The notes below the pieces were generated by a model, which worked only from the letters and a program-made list of their open reading frames with translations, had not been told where the DNA came from and did not search any database. A program made the translations under genes and the position numbers. From Gammaproteobacteria bacterium (lineage in GTDB: Bacteria; Pseudomonadota; Gammaproteobacteria; Xanthomonadales; Wenzhouxiangellaceae): a DNA stretch of 64,000 nt. Shown here piece by piece: positions 28,843 through 37,667 of the stretch. Every line of letters begins with the position of its first letter. Within the stretch, counting starts at the first letter, position 1. The stretch is from positions 124,001-188,000 of the forward strand of contig JAJFKX010000025.1 of assembly GCA_021772985.1 (NCBI GenBank). The letters run 5' to 3'.

Positions 28843-28871
28843 TTGTAAACCTAGGTATATTATGTTTACAA
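28843..28871 (+). promoter_or_regulatory. Probable PadR autoregulatory operator
   Basis: Perfect dyad TTGTAAAC / GTTTACAA with a 13-base spacer (28851-28863) containing TATATTAT, a likely -10. It ends six bases before the padR-like start. PadR regulators typically bind such AT-rich inverted repeats over their own promoter. Confidence 0.7.
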
Positions 28872-28877
28872 TACATC

Positions 28878-29228
28878 ATGTCCGTATCCACCACCGAAGA
28901 ATTGCTGGCCAAATGGGAGCGTCAACTGCGCAAAGGGTTGCTGCATTTGTTGGTACTGGCGGTTTTGGATAAGGGCGAAACCTACGGTTATGAACTGATT
29001 TCGAAACTTGGAAAACAGCTTGGTGCCGATATGGCAGAAGGCACCATCTATCCGTTGTTAAGCCGATTACAGTCTGAAAAGCTGATCAGTGCTGAATGGC
29101 AAATCATGGAGTCTGGGCCGGCACGCAAGTATTACCACATTACCGATGCGGGTAGGGATTTGTTAAACCAGATGCTCTCGCACTGGGCACATGTCAATGA
29201 TGGAATTGAGAGAATGGTGCATCCATGA
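28878..29228 (+). CDS. PadR family transcriptional regulator
   Basis: 116 residues. Winged helix of the PadR type: LRKGLLHLLVLAVLDKGETYGYEL, then EGTIYPLLSRLQSEKLISAEW and PARKYYHITDAGRDLL. The C-terminal helix is short, as in the small PadR subgroup. It overlaps the next gene by four bases (ATGA). PadR plus HAAS/DUF1700 pairs are a common two-gene unit in which the membrane protein is thought to modulate the regulator. A dyad operator sits right before the start. Confidence 0.93.
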   Translation: MSVSTTEELLAKWERQLRKGLLHLLVLAVLDKGETYGYELISKLGKQLGADMAEGTIYPLLSRLQSEKLISAEWQIMESGPARKYYHITDAGRDLLNQMLSHWAHVNDGIERMVHP

Positions 29229-29815
29229 ATATCCAGCCCCCTACATTTTCCGACCCCATTGCATCTGAGCTATGGCGTGATTATTTTTCAAAAATTGAGC
29301 GTTTGTGTAATGCTCTGAGCAAGCAACAACGTCAGGATGTTGTGCTTGAAATCCGCGCTCACCTGTTGGAAAGTATGTTGCAGGATGACCGGCAAGATGA
29401 TCTTTCACGGGTCAAATCCGCCATTCAACGACTCGGTGATCCACAAGAGTTTGTTCCCGGTTGGGTGGAAACCCGATTGAGTCTGGCAACCGAACCTGGC
29501 AACGGCATTCGTAATCTATACCGTTTGTTCAAAATCAACGCCGGCAAAGGGTTGCAGCACCTTTTGACCTCATTGTTGTTCGGTTTTTGCTACATGCTGG
29601 TGTTTTATATGTTCATCATGGCGTTATTGAAAATCATTTTTCCGGCAAATATTGGCTTTTATACCGGTCCATCTGGAATTCCCTTTATCGGTTTTGTGGA
29701 TGCAGATCAATTCACTGAGCATCTTGGCTGGTGGTTCATTCCAATCGGACTGATCGTTTCCGGTCTGCTGCTGGCTGTACTTTCATGGATGTTAAGCCGC
29801 TTTTACAGGCGTTGA
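29225..29815 (+). CDS. HAAS/DUF1700-type membrane protein paired with PadR
   Basis: 196 residues. The N-terminal 90 residues are helical and typical of HAAS domains (YFSKIERLCNALSKQQRQDVVLEIRAHLLES, RLGDPQEFVPGW). Two membrane segments follow (about 113-143 and 170-190). It is translationally coupled to the PadR gene, which is the usual context. It probably acts as a membrane sensor or partner of the regulator. Confidence 0.85.
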   Translation: MNIQPPTFSDPIASELWRDYFSKIERLCNALSKQQRQDVVLEIRAHLLESMLQDDRQDDLSRVKSAIQRLGDPQEFVPGWVETRLSLATEPGNGIRNLYRLFKINAGKGLQHLLTSLLFGFCYMLVFYMFIMALLKIIFPANIGFYTGPSGIPFIGFVDADQFTEHLGWWFIPIGLIVSGLLLAVLSWMLSRFYRR

Positions 29816-29870
29816 TTTTTTTTATCCATTAACCTCGTTATCCGATGTATATCGAATTAGGAAAAGCATA

Positions 29871-30938
29871 ATGACCAACTTCAAATTAAAAATCTGGCGA
29901 ATCTTTAAAAAGACCTCCAAGTACATATCAATCATGATTGTGCTGGTGCTGATCTTAGCTTTTATTACCGAAACTGCATTTAGACACTCCGATCAGTCAC
30001 GCTACCCTGCGCCTGGAAAGGTCATCGATATCGGAACCCACGAACTGCATATCTGGTGCCAGGGGCAGGGCAGTCCCACTATTGTTCTGGATGCTGGTGC
30101 CGGTACTTTTTCAACTTCCTGGCGATATGTGATGGAAACTCTGGCGGAGCACAATCAGACCTGTGCTTTTGATCGCTCCGGATTCGGCTGGAGTGAATCC
30201 GGAGCAGGCCCATATGACGGATTGCAAGCCAGCCGGGAGTTGCATGCATTGCTTGAACGAGCCGACATCGACAAGCCTTTTGTATATGTTGGTCACTCGC
30301 TTGGTGCGATGCTGGGTCAGGTTTACTACGGCCAATATCCGCAGGATCTGACTGGGCTGGTAATGATAGAACCTGCCGACCCGGAGATTTTTATTGCTGA
30401 AATAAGCGAGGATCGAGGTGAACCGGTTTTACGGGATGCTGAAATCAAAGCTTGTGGCCTACGCTGTCCAATGGGCATGACAGCTGCTTTACTGGGTGTA
30501 TTTCGTTTTGCTTTTAGTCAATTCGATATCGTCAACGATCCGAAATTTCATCCGCTAGCTCTGGCTGAATTCAAGGCAAGAACGGTCCGTCCTGAAGCTG
30601 TTCGGATGGGGTTATACAGCGGCCGTTTTCTGACCACTATCGCATTTCAAACCGGCGATGTTGAATCATTTGGAGAGCTACCGATTATGCTGGTGCACGG
30701 CAGTGAATCGGGATCGTTGCTGGGCGATTCAGAAACCTTGGAAGATCTTGAAAATGATCGAAAAAACATGCTTGAGGCATGGACACGGACGATGCAACGC
30801 TCTAGTAACAATCTAGGTTTTCGATTGATAACCGGGGCCAACCACCTGAGCCTGGTGACCTACAAAGAATATGCGGAGCAAGTTGCAGTGGCCATCCGGG
30901 AAATGGTTGCCTTTACGGGTTCAAATGATGGTGCCTGA
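29871..30938 (+). CDS. Membrane-anchored alpha/beta hydrolase
   Basis: 355 residues. A single N-terminal membrane segment (about 17-35) leads to an alpha/beta hydrolase domain. Landmarks: oxyanion region DAGAGTFSTSW, nucleophile elbow YVGHSLGAMLGQ (Ser about 143), an acid in the LMIEPADPEIF region or later, and the catalytic His in TGANHLSLVTY near the end. Substrate unknown. It follows the PadR/HAAS pair by 55 bases and may be under the same control. Confidence 0.9.
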   Translation: MTNFKLKIWRIFKKTSKYISIMIVLVLILAFITETAFRHSDQSRYPAPGKVIDIGTHELHIWCQGQGSPTIVLDAGAGTFSTSWRYVMETLAEHNQTCAFDRSGFGWSESGAGPYDGLQASRELHALLERADIDKPFVYVGHSLGAMLGQVYYGQYPQDLTGLVMIEPADPEIFIAEISEDRGEPVLRDAEIKACGLRCPMGMTAALLGVFRFAFSQFDIVNDPKFHPLALAEFKARTVRPEAVRMGLYSGRFLTTIAFQTGDVESFGELPIMLVHGSESGSLLGDSETLEDLENDRKNMLEAWTRTMQRSSNNLGFRLITGANHLSLVTYKEYAEQVAVAIREMVAFTGSNDGA

Positions 30939-31019
30939 TTTTGATCTGTTATCAAATATGAGCATTAGCAAGGGTTAACCAATGTTAACCCTTGCATAAG
31001 CAAAACCTGCCAACCATGT

Positions 31020-32828
31020 TTATTCGTCGCATTCGTGCTGGCATTTACTGGCTATCCAGGTTTCGATGTGGGTGCGCAGTTGTGTTAGTGGAATGGTCCC
31101 GTTTTCCAACACGCGATCATGAAACTCGCGAATATCAAACGTTGCCCCCAGTGCTGCCTCGGCTTGCTCACGCAATGCGACTATTTCCAAACCACCGGAG
31201 TCGTAGGCGGTGAGCTGGCCGGGGAGGATAGCGATACGATCGACCATCTCATCGGAACGCGCATCCGGGAAACGCCCGGACTCCTGCATAAACTCTATGG
31301 CCTGCTCACGGGTCCAGCCAAACAAATGAATGCCGGGATCAACCACCATTCCACGTGCCGGCCAGGCTCGGCGTTTGATGGGGCCGGTAGTGGTTTTATA
31401 TAAGCCCATCTCTTCGGCCAAGGCTTCAGAATAACGTGCCCAACCCTCACCAGGTCCGGAAAACCAGATAATCCGGGTGACCGGATGTAAACCTTCAGTC
31501 GATTGGCTGATGGCAACCTGCAAATGATGCCCTGGCCAGGTTTCATGAAAGGCGGTGGCTTCGGCATTGCCACGCGATTGTTCTTCCGGTTGATACAGAG
31601 GAATACGGTACTCACCGGGCCGCTCCGAGGTTGCCGGATTGTAATGTGCAGACCGTCCGGTGCCCTCTTCGTGGGCTTCAAAGGGCACCACTTCAACAGC
31701 TTGCTCGGGCATGCGGGTTACCCAGTTGGGCATTTCCACCTCAGCCAATTCGACCATCCCACGGGAAAATTCAAGCAGTTCATCCTGGCTGGTGAAACGG
31801 TCAGCCGGATCATTTTTGGCTTTATCCAGAATCGCCTTGAAGTCCTCCAGACCATAAGCCAGTCTGCCCAATTCGATGACCTTTTCACGGTTGTCGGCTA
31901 CGGTTTGTTGGCCAAGCTCGTAAACTTCGCGACCGGAACGGTTGAGTGTTGTATAACCCTGCAAAGAAGCCTGGTAGCAGGCTAACCCATCTGGGTTTGC
32001 AGTAACCGACAATTCCTCTCTGGCAGCATCGATATAAGTAGCCGCCAAATAATCGCGATAGGCTTGCAAAGTCGGAGTGATCTGCGCATTCACGATGTGT
32101 TGCAGGTCCGCTGCAAAACCCTGGTCATCGTCACGTGCTGCCGGTGAGTAAAACGGCGATGCCTCAAGCGCCAGCGCCAATAACCCATCGATTTGATCAA
32201 TAACCCGTTGCACCACCGCCTTGGGTGCAGAATAACCTTGCTGTAAACCAGCATCCAGGTTGGTCATTTCCTGTTCGATGAAACCGGCAAATTTGGACCA
32301 CCGGGTAACCGCCTGCTGGCGTAATTCCGGCGTTCCAACCGGTTGCATCTGTGCCAACTGGGCGTAACTTGAATGCCAGCCACCCATCTGATTGACATTC
32401 CAGAGGTCACTGCGGCATACACGTTGCGCTGCCTCTGATTGCAATTGCTGGACTAAATAAGCATAAGTAATCCATTCACCACTACCGATTAAGTTATCCG
32501 GGTTAGCCATTTCCAACTGCCGTAACATTTCATCGCGGGACTCTTCAGCTATACGTCTGGCATCCGGATGATTGTTTTGCAGGCCATCATGCCGGTCTAT
32601 ATCCACTCCAGCGAAATAAGCTATTTCCGGTGTCCTTTGCAGGGTTTCAGCGTAATAGCGATCGGCGACTGCATTGACCAATGATGCATCGTCATTTGAT
32701 GGGTTATCTACGCCAGGCTGTTCAACACTGTCGGTGGAATTGTCAGCGGTTGGTTTGTCGCAGGCAGATAAACCGATAGACAAATAAATCGAAACAATGA
32801 GTAGGCGGAATACGGAAGCGTAGGTCAT
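31020..32828 (-). CDS. DUF885 family lipoprotein (peptidase-like)
   Basis: 602 residues from the ATG at 32828; a TTG six codons earlier is the alternative. Lipobox LSAC (about Cys23) indicates a lipoprotein. The body is DUF885: VVQRVIDQIDGLLA, YRIPLYQPEEQSRGNAEATA, and the family motif AFHETWPGHHLQVAI, which resembles a zinc-peptidase helix, followed by WFSGPGEGWARYSEALAEEMGLY. Distantly related proteins are metallopeptidase-like; activity is not established. A second DUF885 protein is at 42982. Confidence 0.9.
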   Translation of the reverse strand: MTYASVFRLLIVSIYLSIGLSACDKPTADNSTDSVEQPGVDNPSNDDASLVNAVADRYYAETLQRTPEIAYFAGVDIDRHDGLQNNHPDARRIAEESRDEMLRQLEMANPDNLIGSGEWITYAYLVQQLQSEAAQRVCRSDLWNVNQMGGWHSSYAQLAQMQPVGTPELRQQAVTRWSKFAGFIEQEMTNLDAGLQQGYSAPKAVVQRVIDQIDGLLALALEASPFYSPAARDDDQGFAADLQHIVNAQITPTLQAYRDYLAATYIDAAREELSVTANPDGLACYQASLQGYTTLNRSGREVYELGQQTVADNREKVIELGRLAYGLEDFKAILDKAKNDPADRFTSQDELLEFSRGMVELAEVEMPNWVTRMPEQAVEVVPFEAHEEGTGRSAHYNPATSERPGEYRIPLYQPEEQSRGNAEATAFHETWPGHHLQVAISQSTEGLHPVTRIIWFSGPGEGWARYSEALAEEMGLYKTTTGPIKRRAWPARGMVVDPGIHLFGWTREQAIEFMQESGRFPDARSDEMVDRIAILPGQLTAYDSGGLEIVALREQAEAALGATFDIREFHDRVLENGTIPLTQLRTHIETWIASKCQHECDE

Positions 32829-33086
32829 AACAATTACTTTTCTCAATACAATGTGAATTTTTTAGCCAACAGTAAAACAGGCATACTTGGGTAGCTACGT
32901 CTGAATGCCATGATCGTACAGTATTTGCAGTAGCATCTCATAACCTCTTCCAGGTCAACGCGTCACTTTCTTACAAACCAACGCATAACTTGATTAATGT
33001 TTCGGCGGTGTTGCTTTGGCATGCTAATCAACGGATCACTTCCGTCACCTGAACATGCACAGACTTGAACAACAACAAATTTCATT

Positions 33087-34601
33087 ATGAGCCTGGCGAT
33101 CGTATATAGCCGTGCCCAGGTCGGTATTCAGGCGCCGGAAGTGCGTGTTGAAGTTCACCTTGCGGGTGGCTTACCGCGGATGTCCATAGTGGGTTTACCT
33201 GAAGCAGCTGTTAAGGAAAGCAAGGACCGAGTCCACGCAGCATTACAAAACAGCGCTTTCCAGGTCCCGGCCCGCCGGATCACGATATCTTTGGCGCCAG
33301 CTGATTTACCCAAAGAAGGCAGCCGCTTTGACCTGGCGATTGCGATGGGTATTTTGGCCGCATCCAGGCAGGTAAACGCTGAAGCATTGTCTGATTATGA
33401 GTTTCTAGGTGAATTATCGCTGAGCGGTGAATTACGGGCCAACGGTGGTATCCTGCCGGCGGCATTGGCAGCCCGGGACTCAGGACGACAATTGATTATC
33501 CCTTATCTGGATGCTGGTGAAGCGGCTTTGATCAAAAGCGCTGACAGCCTGGCTGCTGGTAATTTGCTGGATGTTTGCAATCATTTACAACAACACCGGC
33601 TATTGCCCGATTGTCACACCCTGTGCTCCCAAACGACACAACCTGCCGACAACAAGGATTGTCCGGATATGTCCGATGTTCGTGGCCAGCATCTGGCCCG
33701 GCGGGCTTTGGAGGTCGCTGCAGCGGGCGGCCATAATCTGCTGATGGTGGGGCCACCGGGTACCGGTAAAACCATGCTGGCGAGCCGCTTGGCCGGCATT
33801 CTGCCGCAATTAACTGATGCACAGGCACTGGAAGCTGCGGCAGTCGCTTCCATTTGCGGGCAGCGATTGGTTGTCGCCAACTGGAAACAGCGACCCTTTC
33901 GGCAACCACATCATACCTGCAGCGGCGTTGCCCTGGTCGGAGGTGGCTCGCATCCCCGACCGGGTGAGATATCACTGGCACATCAAGGTGTGCTGTTTCT
34001 TGACGAATTACCTGAATTTGACCGGCGTGCACTGGAAGTTTTGCGCGAACCCATGGAATCCGGGCGGATTGTGATATCCAGAGCAGCCAGGCAGGCTGAG
34101 TTCCCCGCCCGGTTTCAATTGATTGCGGCAATGAACCCTTGTCCCTGTGGCTATGCCGGTGACAGCAGCCACAATCGCTGTCAGTGTACGCGGCAGCAGA
34201 TTAACCGCTATCGATCACGGATATCCGGCCCATTGCTGGATCGTATCGACATTCAGATTGAAGTACCTCGACAAAATCAGCGAGTACTGCAGGATGATTC
34301 CAAACATTCGGAATCCAGTCAGGCTATTCAGCAGCGGGTGATTGCAGCACAACAATTGCAGATGCAACGTAGCAACTGCAGCAATGCACTGATGGACAAT
34401 CGGCAGATTCGAGCACATTGTCAACTCAGCAGTGCTGACCAGAACCTGCTTGAGGTTGCCTGCGAACGTCTGCAGCTGTCCGCCCGGGCATGGCAGAGAA
34501 TACTCAAAGTGGCTCGTTCGATCGCAGATTTGAACGCCAGTCAGCGAATCCAAACGTCAGATTTAACCGAAGCTATAGGTTATAGACGGTTAAATATTTA
34601 A
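33087..34601 (+). CDS. yifB: YifB/ComM family Mg-chelatase-like AAA+ ATPase
   Basis: 504 residues. The N-terminal ChlI-like domain (about 20-165, VEVHLAGGLPRMSIVGLPEAAV) precedes the AAA+ core with Walker A GPPGTGKTMLASRL, Walker B LFLDELPEF and the zinc-like NPCPCGYAGD...CQCT segment. A C-terminal Mg-chelatase subunit helical domain ends the protein. ComM is a helicase that promotes branch migration during natural transformation in several gammaproteobacteria. Its usual neighbour ubiK lies about 11 kb upstream. Confidence 0.96.
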   Translation: MSLAIVYSRAQVGIQAPEVRVEVHLAGGLPRMSIVGLPEAAVKESKDRVHAALQNSAFQVPARRITISLAPADLPKEGSRFDLAIAMGILAASRQVNAEALSDYEFLGELSLSGELRANGGILPAALAARDSGRQLIIPYLDAGEAALIKSADSLAAGNLLDVCNHLQQHRLLPDCHTLCSQTTQPADNKDCPDMSDVRGQHLARRALEVAAAGGHNLLMVGPPGTGKTMLASRLAGILPQLTDAQALEAAAVASICGQRLVVANWKQRPFRQPHHTCSGVALVGGGSHPRPGEISLAHQGVLFLDELPEFDRRALEVLREPMESGRIVISRAARQAEFPARFQLIAAMNPCPCGYAGDSSHNRCQCTRQQINRYRSRISGPLLDRIDIQIEVPRQNQRVLQDDSKHSESSQAIQQRVIAAQQLQMQRSNCSNALMDNRQIRAHCQLSSADQNLLEVACERLQLSARAWQRILKVARSIADLNASQRIQTSDLTEAIGYRRLNI

Positions 34602-34681
34602 ATACTTTGTTTTTCAATTGGTTTTATCGACAAAACGTGCACGAAACTTTCACACCACCTTTGGCATCATATAGTCGTGCT

Positions 34682-34791
34682 TGGATCTGTTTCCCTCCCT
34701 AGACGGATCCGGCAAGAGGTTCGGTCAATCCCCCAAATAGCCGAATCCTGACTTGACCCCGTGAGATTCCCTAACTCACGGGGTTTTTTTT
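34682..34791 (+). ncRNA. Candidate small RNA ending in the terminator at 34757
   Basis: No coding frame is present. A promoter-like TATAGT at 34670-34675 has TTCACA at 34649-34654 (15-base spacer). Three hairpins follow. GGATC / GATCC (34683-34687 with 34706-34710) has a loop with CCCTCCCT; TTCGG / CCGAA (34720-34724 with 34741-34745) has a loop with CCCCC; the third is the terminator. Loops able to pair with Shine-Dalgarno GGAGG are typical of trans-acting small RNAs. Expression is not shown, and a long yifB 3' region is the alternative. Confidence 0.4.
34757..34791 (+). terminator. Strong rho-independent terminator
   Basis: Perfect 9-bp stem CCCCGTGAG / CTCACGGGG with a nine-base loop, followed by eight T. 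It lies 155 bases beyond the yifB stop, unusually far for a plain gene-end terminator. Confidence 0.93.
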
Positions 34792-34811
34792 GCCTCGCAT
34801 AAATCACGTCA

Positions 34812-35663
34812 TCAGGCAATCAACTGATCATATTCCGAGGGTGGCTTTCGGCCTGCATTTTGATCCGCTTCATTATGCTCAAATACATCCTTCCAGGCCA
34901 GGTATTGCCCCCCGCAAACCAGTACCTGCAATAACATCAGGAACATATTCAATATCAGATTTTCAAGCATCACAGCAACTGCGCCACCAATCAGGGTAAT
35001 CGCAGATAGCAGTAATGACATCATAATAATAGCTGCTGCGCTGACAACTACCTGCGCTAAGCCAAATAGCAATAGCGCACGCCAGTTCAGCAAACTTGCA
35101 CGAATACTTTCAAGCACCGCAGCGGCAGGAGCAAGCTGATCAAATGCCACCCTTGGTATCGCGAAAAACAAGGCCAGGCTAATCACCGCAAACACAATCA
35201 AAACCAGCGACATCAACAGCCAGACCCTATCTATTGGCAAATCACTGAGTTGCAATTGATTGATATCAGTGATTTGCCCGAGCTCCGGCAATAATATTAC
35301 CGCAGCTATGCTAAGCATGATCACCGCCAGTACCAGCCATAACAGCAATAACCCGGCCAGACGTATTACCATTGAACGAGCGGGTCCGTTCAACACCGCG
35401 AACAAATTACTTGATTGTGGTTTTTCATTACGGTCGGCACGGGCAAATGCGTACATCACACCGGCCTGCAATCCGGGTGTCAACAACAACAAAAATACCG
35501 GCCCGATAATTGGCACGATCCAGATTAACGATATCGCTGCCCACAATAATGCCAGCCATAAAAAAACCTGATAATAACGTCCGATCAGATCTCCTGCCTG
35601 CATCAGCCATTGCCATCCACGCCTGGCAGGTAATATGTTAATCCGTGGATTGGGTTGTTGCAT
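34812..35663 (-). CDS. BPSS1780-type integral membrane protein
   Basis: 283 residues. The conserved start (ILPARRGWQWLMQAGDLIGRY) is followed by five or six membrane segments, including the IVPIIGPVFLLLLTPGL motif. This matches the BPSS1780 membrane protein family, function unknown. It overlaps the preceding gene on the minus strand by 26 bases, so the two are probably co-translated. Confidence 0.85.
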   Translation of the reverse strand: MQQPNPRINILPARRGWQWLMQAGDLIGRYYQVFLWLALLWAAISLIWIVPIIGPVFLLLLTPGLQAGVMYAFARADRNEKPQSSNLFAVLNGPARSMVIRLAGLLLLWLVLAVIMLSIAAVILLPELGQITDINQLQLSDLPIDRVWLLMSLVLIVFAVISLALFFAIPRVAFDQLAPAAAVLESIRASLLNWRALLLFGLAQVVVSAAAIIMMSLLLSAITLIGGAVAVMLENLILNMFLMLLQVLVCGGQYLAWKDVFEHNEADQNAGRKPPSEYDQLIA

Positions 35664-36390
35664 AGTTTCGCTGTCCCCAGGTGGCTAACCGACCACCGAT
35701 AAAATAAATACCCCAGGTCAGAACGATTGATAACAGTAACCCGGCCAGTAGACCGAATGTATCCGACCAATGCCATTCAGCCCATAATTGTGAACTCAAT
35801 AGAAAAAAATCATCGCTTCTCCAGCGGTCCAGCGGCAACGCCGGTTGCAACCAATTGACACCACGGCTGATGAGAATAGATGCTGCCTCATACATATCAC
35901 CAAATACCGATACGAATGGCGCAATGACCATAGCCAGACTGAACCCAGATAATGCCCAGGTAGTCCAGTGCGACCAGTTGCCGCGCAGACATCGGTAAAA
36001 CCACCAGATTCCCGGAAAAATCGTCAACACATATGGCATCAGTATGGTAACCAGATAGATGCCATCATTGCCGTAGGTATTAAAACCGGTCAATTGGCCT
36101 GCATAATCAGAGCCCACCACTACCCATTCGAACCAGTAACTCAGTAACCCGGCGCCATATTCCGGGCTGATTTCAAGCCGGGTAACCTCACCACCAGTCC
36201 AGATACAACCAAACGCATGCAGCAACTCGTGGACCGGTACATATATCCACCAACCAACTACCGCCGACAATACCAGCGAAAATATTCTTGGCCAGCTGTG
36301 TTGCGATATCGCCTGCTCCAACAGCAGTTGATAATCATGCAGTGGACGTAACCAGAAACCTGGTGGTGATTGATGTTTGACCGTATTCAT
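35638..36390 (-). CDS. Membrane protein with HELLH zinc-peptidase-like motif
   Basis: 250 residues with about five membrane segments. The motif VPVHELLHAFGC lies at the end of the first segment (about residue 54), a HExxH placed in a membrane helix as in site-2-protease-like enzymes. A loop (TRLEISPEYGAGLLSYW) follows. The second motif expected in M50 proteins (N/D-x-x-P-x-x-x-x-D-G) is not visible. I cannot assign a family. It shares one base with the LOG gene upstream (TGATG) and overlaps the BPSS1780-type gene downstream. Confidence 0.75.
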   Translation of the reverse strand: MNTVKHQSPPGFWLRPLHDYQLLLEQAISQHSWPRIFSLVLSAVVGWWIYVPVHELLHAFGCIWTGGEVTRLEISPEYGAGLLSYWFEWVVVGSDYAGQLTGFNTYGNDGIYLVTILMPYVLTIFPGIWWFYRCLRGNWSHWTTWALSGFSLAMVIAPFVSVFGDMYEAASILISRGVNWLQPALPLDRWRSDDFFLLSSQLWAEWHWSDTFGLLAGLLLSIVLTWGIYFIGGRLATWGQRNYATTQSTD

Positions 36391-36983
36391 CAGTAATCTG
36401 GTAACAGCTCAATGACCTGTTCCGGGGTTTCTGCTACCCGCCAGCAATCTACCAGAAAGCCTGCATTGGTGGCGATAAAACCCTGTTGCCCGGCATCATT
36501 CAGAAACTCCAGTAATTTTGAATAATAACCCGCTGTGTTCAATATTATGATCTCACCATGGTACAAGCCTACACGTTTCAGGGTGATGGCCTCAAACAGC
36601 TCCTCCAGGGTACCGACACCACCTGGAACAGCAATCACAGCAGCAGAGTTAAGCAGCATACGTTCTTTGCGGACGCGCATATCATCTACCACCTGCAAAT
36701 CCGTCAGTTGTCGGTGCCCAACTTCCCGTTGCAATAGAAATTCTGGAATTATCCCGAATACCTGGCCACCTGACTCCAACGCGGCATTGGCAAGTGTACC
36801 CATCAACCCGGTACCGCCTCCACCGTAACTGATGACAATGCCTGCCTGTGCCAGCAAATTGCCCAACTGTTTGACTGCCTGATGAAAGTATTCGGGGATA
36901 TCTGTACTGGCCGCAGCGTATACAGTTACCCTATCAGGCAATGTTTCTGGCTTGTGATGATTGTTTTGCAGGTCTGCGGACAT
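36390..36983 (-). CDS. LOG family nucleotide phosphoribohydrolase (TIGR00730)
   Basis: 197 residues from the ATG at 36983; a TTG at 37004 would add seven residues. Rossmann fold with SYGGGGTGLMGTLANAAL and the signature PGGVGTLEELFEA (PGGxGTxxE). Family enzymes release the base from AMP or cytokinin monophosphates, or cleave related nucleotide monophosphates. It is the first gene of a leftward three-gene unit and is divergent from the rhomboid gene. Confidence 0.92.
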   Translation of the reverse strand: MSADLQNNHHKPETLPDRVTVYAAASTDIPEYFHQAVKQLGNLLAQAGIVISYGGGGTGLMGTLANAALESGGQVFGIIPEFLLQREVGHRQLTDLQVVDDMRVRKERMLLNSAAVIAVPGGVGTLEELFEAITLKRVGLYHGEIIILNTAGYYSKLLEFLNDAGQQGFIATNAGFLVDCWRVAETPEQVIELLPDY

Positions 36984-37054
36984 ATTTATTACACCAGCGG
37001 TCAAACTATTATTCTAACGAATAGTAAAGGCCAACATATTACCTGGGACTCAGA

Positions 37055-37657
37055 ATGTATCAACGTTTTAATACTCAAGCCGGTATACCGATCAGTTATA
37101 TTTTGATCGGTATTTGTGTGGTTATGTTTGTGTTGCAAAATATCAGCAACCCTTATCTGTTTAGCCCGTTGGCTTTGTGGGCAGTGCAAACTGATTCGTT
37201 TTACCCCTGGCAACTGGTCACCTATGGGTTTCTGCATGGTTCCATGACCCATTTGTTTTTCAATATGCTGGCTCTGTATATGTTTGGCTCACAGTTGGAA
37301 ATGAGTTGGGGAAAACAACGCTTTGCGCTGTATTACATTACCTGCCTGGTAGGTGCCGGATTAACTCAACTGGTGGTCAATCTTGGTGACCCGGCGGGCG
37401 GTGTCACAATCGGCGCTTCCGGTGCGGTGTTTGGACTGCTGTTGGCTTACGGACTTCGCTATCCTAACAACACGATTATGTTGCTGATTCCTCCCATTCC
37501 AATCAAAGCCAAGTACTTTGTCTGGATATATGGCGCACTGGAACTGTATCTGGGTGTAAGTGGCCGGGCACCCGGCATCGCCCATTTTGCACACCTGGGT
37601 GGCCTGTTATTTGGCTTTATCTTACTGTGGCAATGGGGTTGGCGACCACGCAAATAA
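37055..37657 (+). CDS. Rhomboid family intramembrane serine protease
   Basis: 200 residues with six membrane segments. Landmarks: HGSMTHLFFNMLALYMFG (the H-x-x-x-N-type helix 2), the nucleophile motif GASGAVFGLLLAYG (Ser about 119) and the catalytic His in GIAHFAHLGGLLFG. It cleaves membrane segments of substrate proteins. Unlike enteric GlpG it lacks an N-terminal cytosolic domain. Confidence 0.94.
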   Translation: MYQRFNTQAGIPISYILIGICVVMFVLQNISNPYLFSPLALWAVQTDSFYPWQLVTYGFLHGSMTHLFFNMLALYMFGSQLEMSWGKQRFALYYITCLVGAGLTQLVVNLGDPAGGVTIGASGAVFGLLLAYGLRYPNNTIMLLIPPIPIKAKYFVWIYGALELYLGVSGRAPGIAHFAHLGGLLFGFILLWQWGWRPRK

Positions 37658-37667
37658 AGCTGGGATA

